NCBI GenBank assembly: GCA_029532415.1
Contig: JAQOTA010000015.1
Location: 1,054,001-1,118,000, forward strand
Source: Marasmius tenuissimus
Taxonomy: Eukaryota > Basidiomycota > Agaricomycetes > Agaricales > Marasmiaceae
Length of the DNA: 64,000 bases
Reading direction: 5' to 3'
The position numbers and the translations under genes are program-made. Shown piece by piece: positions 12,002 to 22,685 of this stretch (its first letter is position 1; the number at the start of each line of letters is the position of its first letter). Under the pieces are notes generated by a model. That model saw only the letters and a list, made by a program, of their open reading frames with translations, did no database searches and was not told the origin of the DNA.

Positions 12002-12324
12002 ATGACCATTGGACGGTACTAGCTCTTTCCCTCAGTCAAAGGCTGCATAGAATCTTCGCGTACCAGTACATACTCTAACAAAGTTCTGTTTAGAACTCGT
12101 GTGGCGTGATCGCGGGCACGCTGGGTATGAGATTGCATTGGGCACTCACGTTAAAGTATACGCGCGTTCTTTCAAGACGGCTGGCGACGGTAGTAAGTGG
12201 GCCTGTGGCTTCAACAGTCTCGCGATGGAACGTTTGGTACATCTAATATTCATATAATCAAGGTAAGCAAACATTAGGGTACTGGGGCACAAATGACTCG
12301 AATCGCGTTAGACTACTGGCCCGT
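12002..12324. other. spacer between convergent EH2 and EH3
   Basis: 3' flanks of two convergent genes. No coding sequence or structured RNA is evident. Confidence 0.6.
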
Positions 12325-13631
12325 TCATTCCAATCCTTCGACCCAAGTGAGCAGGTCCCGATTGACTTCGTCCTTCGCCTCCCACTGAAGCCAGTGTGTG
12401 GCATCATACAGACGGATGGTTGAGTTGGCGCTGCTATCCAGGGTCGACCTGATCATCACCGGGGCGAGCACCGCGAAATCCCTCACACCCGCACCGAAGA
12501 AGACCGGTTTGACCACAACAGCGTTTTCCGGCGGAATACCTGGCCAGGTGTCAGATCAGGATGTTTTGAACTTGTAGGCGGATATCACCTTCGCTATCTC
12601 TTGCTTCAATTCCGGAGACTACGACTTTATACCAAGCTAGCGAGCCTTCCACGGCACCAGGAAGGCTATAAGCTTTAAGATAGACTTCCATTTCCTGGGC
12701 AAGCATTGTGGTGAGAAAGGAACGGACATACAAAAACAAAGCGCCCACCTCGGGAGTTATAACACTTTCATTAGTTTCAGACCTTCTGTCATTCCTCACC
12801 CAGTCTTCCAATTTACCTACTGGCGCCCAGTTAACGAGTACCTCCACCGGATCCGCAGTATAGGCCAAACTGAACATCGACTCCAAATGGTCTCCAAGCA
12901 CCTCGTGTGCGTCGGGTTGAACGAAAAAGTCCCAATAACCGAAATTTTCGTAGCCGAGCACGGCTTTTGTCTGGAAGATCGTTCAGCGAAACCAAGTCTC
13001 GTCATTAAAAATGTGCGCGAGCTGACCAGGTTATTCAATTCCGAGTAAGACGTAGAGAAAAAACTAGGTGGGGTGTTTCCGAGCGCCAGAAACCCAAAGG
13101 CCGAAAATCTTTCAGGAAAGTAATTTGCGAGTCTTGTTATGATTTTGGCGCCCCTAGAAGCAATAGAAGGAAAGACGTTCGACCATAGTAGAAAGCGGCA
13201 GAAATGATTGAAACCAACCAATCATGTCCAATGACCACAGCGTCGTTACCAACTGACTCCCCATCCAGGATATCGACAATGTCCCTGGTGATCAAACTTG
13301 ACCTGTACGCCTCCAGGTCCGTTGGTTTGTCCGTACTCCCGTATCCTAGCATGTCGGGAACAATCACTCCGTACCCTGCTTCCTTGAAAAAGTCGATCTG
13401 AAAGCGGTAGTCGTATGAAAGTCCAGGCCAACCGTGCAGGAGAACGAGGAACCGCTTGTCGCTGTTGGCAGGGGGTGTGAAGTAGTAGTTGTAGGTTATT
13501 CCGCGCGAGGTTGTAGTATTTTTGTAGTTGGTTGGATCCAAGACCCGTCTGGCAAGGTCCGAGGCACTAGAGATAGCGGGTAAGGCCAAAGCAATGACGA
13601 CTGTGGCCAGAGACGAAGCTGAGAGATGCAT
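12325..13631 (-). CDS. secreted epoxide-hydrolase-like alpha/beta hydrolase EH3, 360 aa
   Basis: Five exons (13631-13219, 13153-13027, 12970-12749, 12694-12589, 12539-12325) close in frame. Exons 2, 4 and 5 have the same lengths as in EH2. A signal peptide (MHLSASSLATVVIALALPA) is followed by a dibasic LARR site. Motifs are HGWPGLSYDYR, the nucleophile in GHDWG, and a C-terminal DATHWLQWEAKDE, where the usual Gly before the catalytic His is replaced by Thr and the second His of GHWVHW is lost. It is the most divergent intact copy, with a two-residue insertion in exon 3 and a weak first donor (GTTGGT). Its promoter also differs: a plain TATATAAAT box and none of the blocks seen at EH2, EH4 and EH5. 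Intact and probably active, possibly with changed specificity. Confidence 0.85.
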
Positions 13632-14386
13632 GGGTAAAAAGAGAGAGACTTTCTCAATCTAAGAAAAGCTCGACTGGAGGTGAAGGATTTATATAGTCGC
13701 GCCATCATTGATAACCTTGTTAGGCCTGTGATGTCGGGACCGTCAGTGACTCCATCCAACCGGAGACGAGTTCGTCTGAGTGAGAGGTTGGTAAGCTGCT
13801 CGGTGGTACAGTCAGCTGGTTCTTGGCGAATTGCTTTTGTGAGTTGCGAGTTGCTAATGCAAATGATACGGCTTCAACGAGGTGACCCAAGACATACTAG
13901 AGCCCAGTTGCGAGATCATTTGTGCGCATCGCTGGAGGAGGCATTCGTGTTTTCGTAGACCAGTGGGCCCGGACGTTAAGGTTCTACCAGCAAAGACTGG
14001 GAGGTCGTACTTGGAGCGTCGGTAGCCTTGCTGCTGCCTAAATGGCATGGAGAAGGTCATTCAATGACTGTATTTGATGAATAAGAGTCGTCACTGACCA
14101 TCGTAGGGGCAGAACGCACGTACTGAATGCTATACATATATCCTGTCTCTTACTCTTTCCTTTCCAAACAAATTTTCGGTATTCGGCACCTCGAAAAGAT
14201 GCAGCATCAAGGGGAGAAATGGCCATACACAACAGCGATGAGGGAGTGATGACTGGAGGGAGACGGGGTTAGCTCGTGGTTCGGGACAAGGTGGTGGTTC
14301 TTGATCAAATGTTGAAGCGCGTGAGTGACTCAGTGAGTCATTTTGGGGGTACGGTTTATCACTATCTTTCTTGATCATCGAACACT
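13632..14386. other. bidirectional promoter region EH3 / PGK-HET
   Basis: Space between the divergent starts of EH3 and the PGK-HET fusion. On the minus strand a TATATAAATCC element (about 13685-13697) lies 55 bp before the EH3 ATG. On the plus strand no clear TATA precedes the fusion gene; a CT-rich stretch (actatctttcttgatc) directly upstream of its ATG is typical of fungal start regions. No other gene is supported. Confidence 0.55.
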
Positions 14387-17300
14387 ATGTCCCTCGAAAA
14401 TAAACTCGCTCTTACCGACCTCGAACTCAAAGGAAAACGCGTTCTCATTCGTGTCGATTTCAACGTGCCTTTGCAGGATGGAAAGATCACCAACCCAGTT
14501 GTGAGCGCCTTCTGTGCAAGAGTCTCTTCCGACTCATGATCGACACCGACTCGATCGACAGCGTATTGCAGCTGCATTACCCACTATCCGTTATGCTCTC
14601 GAGAACGGTATTGGCCTTCAGCTATCACACGTCCTACGGAATCTCATTCTATTTGCTCAGGCGCTGCCGCTATTGTACTTATGTCCCACCTAGGTCGTCC
14701 CGATGGCAAGATTGACGACAAGAACTCCCTCAAGCCCGTCGCGGACGAGCTCGAGAAACAGCTTGGCAGATCCATTACCTTCCTGAACAATTGCGTCGGA
14801 CCTGAAATTGAGCAAGCCGTCAACTCAGCATCCGGTGGCGCCATCATTCTCTTGGAGAACCTGCGTTTTCACATCGAGGAGGAAGGTTCAGTCACTAACA
14901 AGGATGGGACGAAGATCACGGCGGATATCACCAAAGTCCGAGAGTTCGAGGAAGGTTTGACCAGGCTCGGTGATGTCTACGTCAATGATGCTTTCGGGAC
15001 TGCCCATCGTGCCCATTCCAGCATGGTGGGAGTGAAGTTGCCCCAGAGGGCCGCTGGCTTCCTCGTCAAGAAGGAACTTGAATTCTTCACCAAAGCTCTC
15101 GACAACCCCGATCGACCTTTCCTAGCTATCCTCGGTGGTGTAAAAGTCTCCGATAAGATCCAGTTGATGGAGAACTTGTTGGACAAGGTATTTTATTCTA
15201 TAATGTACTCTACAGTATGCTATCCAACCTCTCATTTCATATATACAGGTCAACATGCTCATCATCTGTGGAGGAATGGCTTTCACTTTCAAGAAGATAC
15301 TGGAAAACGTCTCCGTGAGTACCGAGACATTTTTCTTACTCTCAGTCGAATCATGCTCAATCTCCCCGCAAGATCGGAAACTCCCTGTTCGATGCCCCAG
15401 GATCGAAGAAGGTTGCCAGCTTGGTGGCAAAGGCGAAGAAGAACAACGTCGAGCTTATCTTTCCGACTGATTATATTACTGCTGACAAGTTCGACAAGGA
15501 TGCAAGGGTACGTCTCCCCACCTCCCCAGCAGCGTCATGACCGTTGGTTCTCATAAACGCGATTAGACTGGTACCGCCGCCGACTTGGAGGGCATTCCCG
15601 AGTGTTGGATGGGTCTGGATACTGGCGAAAAGAGCCGTGAGCTATACAGACAAACTGTCTTGAAAGCCAAGACGATTCTCTGGAGTGGGTAAGTCCGGGG
15701 TTCAACCCGCCCTGATGCTTACCCTCGGTTTCACTGAACGCGGCTCCTCTTCCTTTAGACCTCCGGGCGTCTTCGAATTCCCCGCCTTTGCCGACGGATC
15801 CAAAGCCTTGCTGGACGCGAACATCGAAGCTGCGCAGAAGGGCGCCGTCGTTATCGTTGCAGGTGGTGATACCGCAACCCTAGTCGCTCAACATGGTGCG
15901 CTGGAAGACAGACTCAGCCACGTTTCTACTGGTGGAGGTGCGAGTCTGGATCTTCTTGAGGGCAAGGTGGGCACCCGTGTCCCGTGTATCTATAATCGTT
16001 TCTTAAACTGTATTTACAGGTTCTTCCGGGTATTGCCGGACTGAGCGATAAGAACAAATTGCGCGACGGCATCAATATCTACCTCGTTCGCGTCAGTGAG
16101 CGCCCGGACAGATCACTCTTCATTGAACACAAACCGAACGCGACCACGAATGATGATTACATCGCCATCTCCCATGTTTGGGGCACCCCCGAGACCATTC
16201 AAAATGTTCACGTAGATGGAGCTGGTACCGTACAGCTTAGCCCGGGAAAGAAGGATATCCTATCCATCCTTAGACGAGAGGATGTCTGTGGTCGAGCTTG
16301 GTTCTGGATGGACCTGTTCTGCATTGACCAGAGTGAGGGTGCATCTATCAGCATCACAGACCAGCTTATGGCCATTCCGGCGATCTACAAGTCGAGTAAA
16401 TGTGTCAAAATCCTCATCGAGACGTCCGTTTGCGACCGTTGGCAGAATCAGGCATCTGCCGTCATCGCCCGTAGCGAGTCGACAGTTAATATGGAGGTAT
16501 TTCAGCTAGAGGAACTAGCGCACGGACGCAAGTGCCCCTACTTCCTCTTCGACGATCCTTGGTTCGAGAGACTTTGGACCCGCCAGGAAGGGCTGTATGG
16601 CTCGGTGCTGGAAGTGGTGGTTCTGAACCCTGTTTCCTGTGCTCGGTTTCAGAATCATAGCCCCGCAACGAGTGGAAGGACAGGATGGGAGGCAGAGGGG
16701 GTCAATCTTGCGAAAAGAACCGTCGCCGAGTCCTTCTTATACGATAAACTGGCGTATCATGGATTGTCGGATGCAGAAACGAAAATGTTTGATTTATATC
16801 TCGACTTTGTCTACCGACATCGCGTAGACATCGGGCGCTTTGGTGGGGTAGCTGGACCTGCTGCAAACTACTCCCCCATTACGGAGGCATGGCGAAGTGG
16901 GCGGACCACAACCAAGCCTCGGGATTATGTGCTTGCAGTCTTCCCGGATATTGCAGGGTATCGTGTGCCGCCAAATGCGCGTAAGATGCGATTCCCTGAA
17001 CTGGTTTCGAATGCACTTGAACAGGCTGCTGTTCGAGAGCATTTCAATATAGCCGCAAAAATACCAAGAGGAATGGTTACCGGCGGGACATCCTCCAAAG
17101 AGAGCACCACCCCTTGGTTCCCCAACGAGCCTTTGAGCATCAGTCAGGCCTTTGATTCACTTGTAGAACAACGTTTAGATGAGCCAAAGACCGCTGGTGC
17201 GCCGCAATCTAGGTTCTTCAGTGTTGTCCGTCGGGTAAAGCTGGAAGTGGTCGATTTCAGCCAGTCAAACATGTCTAGGATCAAGGATATTTGGGTGACC

Positions 17301-17849
17301 ACTGCAGATACGATCAAGCATGTGGCGCGCCTTTCGCCATCCGGCCCATGCACAGGAACGTCGAGGAAGAACGTGCAGATTGATCAAGGTCTACTCAATC
17401 GTTACTTTGTTCATCAGTTTTTGCCATTCGCTGTGGAACAACACTTGCCCAGAAATAAATTGGACGCCCTATACGCTGCGACAGGTGTAGTATCGTTCGA
17501 CCGGGTGAAGAATGTGTCGGATGACACCTTCATTACCGAGCTCGGACGATTTCTGGTTTGCCTTGTATGCGGCACCTCCCTGCAGACTGCGGATGTCGTT
17601 CTCGAGTCGGCCGATTTCAGAGTTGTTTGTACGGAATATGGAAAGTTATTGGCATTGCTTCGGCGGGATGTTCTGTCTATGGATACGAAGGAAGATCTCC
17701 GGCTCATCGGCACAGATGTGTGGGGATTACAAGGTTTTCTAGTCGGACACGGCACACAGAATATTCAAATCGTTGGACGGACAGTCATACCTCATTCGAA
17801 GTTCTGGGGTGAGATGACACGGGTAATGGAAAGTAGTCATACACAGTGA
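14387..17849 (+). CDS. phosphoglycerate kinase fused in frame to a HET domain, 1015 aa
   Basis: Eight exons (14387-14500, 14562-14607, 14661-15187, 15249-15314, 15373-15507, 15567-15688, 15759-15966, 16020-17849) close in frame. Residues 1-417 are a complete phosphoglycerate kinase: [89 protein letters not shown]. The family's normal C-terminal end ([11 protein letters not shown]) has no stop. The frame continues [15 protein letters not shown] into a HET domain with [33 protein letters not shown] and [11 protein letters not shown], then ~450 further residues. PGK makes ATP from 1,3-bisphosphoglycerate; HET domains trigger incompatibility-type cell death. Substitutions near the nucleotide site (WSGPPG, AGGDTAT) suggest a diverged paralogue. 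The final intron joins GGCAAG to GTTCTT, leaving no room for a PGK stop codon. Confidence 0.85.
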
Positions 17850-18371
17850 AGTCATACGACGGGGGGTGGATATACCAGCGTCGCTGTAACTAGGATCTCA
17901 TCTTGTACAAAATTATAGAGAATAACAATAATAGGATCTTTAGAGCTCGAAGTAACGGCTATACATACAAGGGCCCAGGACGACCTGGTTTATTAGGCTG
18001 AAGGTGAGTCAGGCCACAAGGAACAATGGTCATCCTTCGCTTCTTGAATCCAATCACACGTCGAATCGAAGGCAACCCCAAGCTCGTCGTAACTATGCTC
18101 GCAGGGAGTCCCTAGAAGAACATTCATCAGAAAAGAATGAGGTGCTGTACGGAGTCCATCATGATCCTGGTCAAGTTAGCAGGCTTCGGCGGCAACGAGC
18201 CGATCATCCCGGGAATGGTAAATTTGGGCGGAGAATCAAATTAACATTTCTATACATTTATTGCCCACTGAACGTTGAACGTTGAACGCTGAACTCTTAT
18301 CCTGCACATATTCGAGTCGTTTGGGCCCTGTGGCCGGGGGGAAAGAGCTAGTGCCGCCCAATGATGGTCGT
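17850..18371. other. spacer between PGK-HET and EH4
   Basis: 3' flanks of convergent genes. A short plus-strand ORF (18004-18285) lacks an ATG start and has no recognisable product. Nothing else is seen. Confidence 0.55.
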
Positions 18372-19712
18372 CTATTTTAGCCTTTCGATCCATGCAAGAA
18401 GGTCGCGGTTGACCTCATCCTTCGCCTCCCAATGAACCCAGTGTCCAGCGTTGTATAAGTGAATGGTCGAGTTCGCACTGGTATCCAGTGTTGCCTTGAT
18501 CTGCACCGGAGCAATCGCTACGAAATCTTGCAGAGCGGCACTAAATAAGACTGGCTTCTTGATAACAAGGTTCTCCGGCGGAATGTCTACACCCAAAAGT
18601 CAGAGCTCAGTACAGTGAGGATGGAGAGGCGACCTCACTCTTATTGTCCTGGGCTTCAATATCCGAAACCACGATTTTGTACCAGGCCAAAGAGGCCTCG
18701 ATAGCATCGGGAAGACTATAGGCCTGCAGATAATGTGCCTCTTCCTAACGGTATGTCGAAATACTTGAGACATAATTGACCTAACAATTGGACGTGGATT
18801 CTTACCTCTGGGGTCCAAACAGTGGATGCCGATCTCCGATCGTTCGTCACCCAAGCCTCCAGCGTACCTAACGGAGACCAATGCTCAACGAATTCGACCG
18901 CATTTGTGCTATGGACCAAACTGAACAACGACTCGAGTCGGTTTTCGAGTATCTCATGTGCACCGGGTCGGGCAAAAAAGTCCCAATAGCCGAAGTTCTC
19001 GTATCCCAAGACCGCTTTCGTCTGGAATATCGCTCAGTTCTTCTAACCATACCGACCAGGATCTGGAATGGACTCACGAGGTTGAGCGCCACCGGATACG
19101 GTGTTTCAAACTTCAAGGACGCCGCTCCAAGGTTTCCGACAGCAAGAAAACCAAAGGCAGAGAATCTCTCCGGGAAATAATTCCCAAGCCTTGAAGCGAT
19201 CTTGGAGCCCCTAGTAAACAGTGCTAGTGAGTCCCCAAAGATGTTTTGGCGAGGAATGCACCTAGTCAGTGTACTCACCAGTCGTGCCCAACGACGACGA
19301 CGTTGTTATCAACAGATTCGGCGTCCAGGATATCCACGATGTCTCGGCTGATCAGGGTGGACTTGTACATTTCTGGGTCCGTTGGCCTGTCTGTGTTCCC
19401 ATAGCCGAGCATGTCTGGTATGATCAATCCATACCCTGCCTCCTTGAAAAAGTCGGCTTGGAAGCGGTAGTCGTACGAAAGTCCGGGCCAGCCGTGCAGG
19501 AAAACGAGAAAACGCTTGTCGTTGCTGGCGGGGGGCGTGAAGTAGTAGTTATAGGTGATCCCGCGAGAGGTGGTCGCGTTCTTGTAGTTGGCTGGGTCTA
19601 GAAAATTGCGTTTACTGATGCCTGTAGCTGCGGCAGCCGACACGATAGGCGCTAATGGTAGGAATACCAAGGCGGCGATCCCGATGGTGAGAAATGTGAT
19701 TGAGAGACGCAT
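18372..19712 (-). CDS. secreted epoxide-hydrolase-like alpha/beta hydrolase EH4, 367 aa
   Basis: Five exons (19712-19279, 19210-19078, 19021-18806, 18744-18639, 18586-18372) close in frame; exon 2 is two codons longer than in EH2 and EH5. I chose the ATG that begins MRLSITF (19712), which aligns with EH2 and EH5, over an upstream in-frame ATG at 19754. A signal peptide is followed by ISKRN, a Lys-Arg site where a Kex2-type protease could cut. Motifs are HGWPG, the nucleophile in GHDWG and the catalytic His in GHWVHWEAKDE. The mature start DPANYKN matches the other copies. Upstream it shares CTACTTAAATCCCAGG and GATCTCAGTCAGC with EH2 and EH5, so joint regulation is likely. Substrate unknown. 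Confidence 0.88.
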
Positions 19713-19767
19713 ACTCATGCAAGTTTGGAGTGGACTTCCGTTTTGTTGTGACATGCTTTCTGCTTCG

Positions 19768-19920
19768 CCTGGGATTTAAGTAGTAGAGTACAGTCGGACA
19801 TCAAGGGGCGCTGGCAGGCCGCAGTAGTATATTCGAATAGAAATGTGGCCATAATCCCGACTCAAGTTCAACTTGGCTGACTGAGATCGAAGGCCTATGA
19901 GCTAGCTCCGTCGGTGCTGT
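19768..19920 (-). promoter_or_regulatory. EH4 promoter carrying shared blocks
   Basis: Minus-strand TACTTAAATCCCAGG (19768-19782) lies about 55 bp before the ATG, and CGATCTCAGTCAGC (19876-19889) about 110 bp further up, as at EH2 and EH5. The most distal block (GAGCTGACTGTACTA in the others) is only partly kept (GGAGCTAGCTCATAG). Confidence 0.55.
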
Positions 19921-20799
19921 AGAAGATTCGATACTCATTCTCGGGGACTCAGGTGATATGCGCCCAGGAGCTGCGATTTGTTTCGTACAGCTATACGTTG
20001 AGCCGAGAGAGACTAGCGAGCGCAAGCAGAGTTTACATTCGAGATGGGGAGGATCGGACTCCAAATGGGTGTACCCGGTGAGTCACTGACGAACAGCTCG
20101 ATTTCGACAGAAGATATGTAACAACGCCATAATGGGACGAGTACATTTATCTGAAGAAGGCTTTAGCAACCTGGCGCGACGGAACGATCTCCTGGAAGAC
20201 AGGTTCTATTTACTAGTTGTCGAGATCCGGGCTCGCAAAATTGGGCATCCAGTAGTTGTCCTAGCTAGCCCCGACCCTCTCGATTCCCGTAATATCCCAT
20301 CACCAGAGTGTGGGCCCAAACTCCTCGCCAGCCTGGGGTTGAGGTAGTTGAGTCTTAGAATTGCCCGACCTATTGACAGAGTGGTTCCCGGGTGAGAACG
20401 ACACGAACGGAAGGGAGGCCCAAAAAGCACTCACACGAGCATCAAGAAATTGCTGGTATCAATACGCTTGGCGCCTCCCTTCGCGTAGGGGAGATAGGCT
20501 TTATTTCTGGGACTTGAAACTGGGTATGTGGACAGTAAATGTTAGCGGTATGACTTCGTGCATGTGGAAAATCACTTGGCATAATTTCCGCGCTGACGGC
20601 AAGTTAATTGTTTGAGTCGGTGGATTCCTACGAATGATCCCAGCGTATCCAGGTCGGCCATCTTTCACATTATCATGCAGTAGTGCGCCCGCAATCAGGC
20701 CCCGCAAATTCTCATCAGAGCATGTTAAGGCATAATGATACGCAGAAATTCTATGCAGCCTCTAATCGAGGAAAAGAGCTAGTTTTATCCAGTGGCCAT
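19921..20799. other. spacer between EH4 and EH5
   Basis: Upstream flank of EH4 and 3' flank of EH5. Short ORFs lack family signal. Nothing further is supported. Confidence 0.5.
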
Positions 20800-22124
20800 T
20801 TATTCCAGCCCTTCGATCCAAGCAAGAAGATCGCGGTTGACTTCATACTTCGCCTGCCAGTGGACCCAGTGACCAGCGTCGTACAACTGAATGGTTGAAT
20901 TTGCACTGGCATCCAGTGTTGCCTTGATCTGCGCCGGAGTAACCGCTATGAAATCCTGCAAAGCAGCACCAAAGAAGACCGGTTTCTTCACAACAAGGTT
21001 CTCCGGTGGGATATCTACACCCGAACATCAGATCTCAGTATGATGCGAGCTGAAACAAAGCCTCACTCTTGTTGTCCTGGGTCTCAATATCCGAAACGAC
21101 AACTTTGTACCAGGCTAACGAGGCTTCGACGGCATTGGGAACGCTATATGCCTGCAGGTAATGTGCCTCTTCCTAATGGTATATCGAGATACTTGAGAAA
21201 TCATTGACTTTCCAATTGAACGCGAAATCCTTACCTCTGGGGTCCAAACAGTGGATGCCGACCTCCTATCAGCCGTCACCCAAGCCTCCAATGCGCCTAA
21301 CGGAGACCAATTCACGATCCACTCGACCGCATTCGCAGTATGAACCAAGCTAAACACTGACTCAAGCCGATCTTCGAGTATCTCATGTGCACTAGGCCGA
21401 GCGAAAAAGTCCCAGTAACCGAAGTTCTCGTACCCAAGTACAGCTTTCGACTGGAGAAATGGTCAGTTTTCCCTACTCATAGTGGTGAGCGGGATCCGAG
21501 ATTGGCTCACGAGGTTAACCGCCACTGGGTAAGGCGTCTCAAAGTAGGCCGGTCCAAGGTTCCCAACAGCCAAAAATCCAAAGGCAGAGAATCTTTCCGG
21601 GAAATAGTTCCCAAGCCTCGCAACAACCTTGGCACCCCTGTTGAGCAGTGAGTCCACGAAGGATTAGGGAGGAACATACTCTCTACTCACCAGTCGTGCC
21701 CAACGGCGACGACTTCATTGTCGACGGATTCAGCGTCCAGAATATCCACAATGTCTCGGGTGATCAGACTCGACTTGTACTCCTCCGGATCTGTTGGTTT
21801 GTCGGTCTGTCCGAACCCAAGCAAGTCTGGTACGATCAATCCATAACCTGCCTCCTTGAAAAAGTCGACCTGGAAGCGATAGTCGTACGAAAGTCCGGGC
21901 CAACCGTGCACGAAGAGGAGATAACGCTTGTCGTCGTTGGCTGGGGGAGAGAAGTAATAGTTGTATGTGATCCCGCGAGAGGTGGTCAGGTTCTTGTAGC
22001 TGGCTGGATCCAGTAAGTCTCGTTTACTGAGGCCCGAAGCTGCTGCCGCCGAAACAACGGGCACCAACGGTAGGGATACCAAGGCGACAAAGATGGTGGC
22101 GAGAGAGGAAATTGAGAGACGCAT
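20800..22124 (-). CDS. secreted epoxide-hydrolase-like alpha/beta hydrolase EH5, 365 aa
   Basis: Five exons (22124-21691, 21637-21511, 21450-21235, 21172-21067, 21014-20800) close in frame, with exon lengths identical to EH2. A signal peptide (MRLSISSLATIFVALVS...) is followed by LSKRD, a Lys-Arg pro-site. Motifs are VHGWPGLSYDYR (oxyanion hole), GHDWG (nucleophile) and DAGHWVHWQAKYE (catalytic His). Two acidic residues next to the His that are Glu/Asp in the sister copies are Gln and Tyr here. It has the longest set of shared promoter blocks. As a secreted enzyme with a likely Kex2-processed pro-region it should act outside the cell or in the secretory path; the natural substrate cannot be read from sequence. 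Confidence 0.88.
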
Positions 22125-22182
22125 ACTGTCGGAGTATTGGAGCGGTTATACCACAAGTCCTCTGGTTCGTTATTCTGCTTCC

Positions 22183-22350
22183 CCTGGGATTTAAGTAGTG
22201 CACGGTCGGGTATAAGGAGCCGTCGGAAGTGGTTCAGTCGAACAGAAATGATAACATATTCCCAAAAATTCCCAGACGTTTACCTTCGCCGACTGAGATT
22301 GAATAAAGGTTTATAAGCTGGTAGTACAGTCAGCTCCGCTGGTGCCGTGC
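22183..22350 (-). promoter_or_regulatory. EH5 promoter carrying blocks shared with EH2
   Basis: On the minus strand it reads GCACGGCAC, GAGCTGACTGTACTACCAGC, TTATAAACCTT, CAATCTCAGTCGGC (22288-22301) and TACTTAAATCCCAGG (22183-22197). Order and spacing parallel EH2, although the two genes lie on opposite strands 11 kb apart. Confidence 0.6.
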
Positions 22351-22685
22351 CAAAATCAATAGCTGTTGCTTTGATCTCGGAGATTGCGATATGAGTTAGT
22401 GAGCTGATGCGATTCATTGCATACAGCCGTACGTCGGGCAGCGGTCATACCAAGGCCGAGGCGAGGAAGTCGACCAGAGGTTCAACGGGTGGGGAGGCCG
22501 GAGCCCAAAACGGGTGTGGATTAGTCAAAAAATGTGTTTGATTTTGAAGGATGATAACAATGCTACATTGAGGCGAGTGCAACTAATTAAAGAAGGTTTT
22601 ATCGTGAGGGAAATGATCTCTAGAAAAATAGCGTTACTCACTGGTCGAGACCGTATCGGCGGATAGGTTTAAAATCAGGCTTATT
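22351..22685. other. spacer between EH5 and SDR
   Basis: No coding sequence is seen; this is the distal 5' flank of EH5 and the 3' flank of the dehydrogenase gene. Confidence 0.55.

Noticed and set aside
16020..17849. Separate HET gene starting after PGK
   Set aside because: The frame runs unbroken from the PGK end into the HET domain, there is no stop between them, and the only nearby start in that frame is a TTG at 16059. A separate gene would need an ATG well inside the HET domain.
18004..18285. Plus-strand ORF after PGK-HET
   Set aside because: It starts with GTG and has no recognisable product or splice extension.
7489..22124. Hydrolase copies as retro-copies
   Set aside because: All copies keep the same four introns at the same places, so they arose by DNA duplication.
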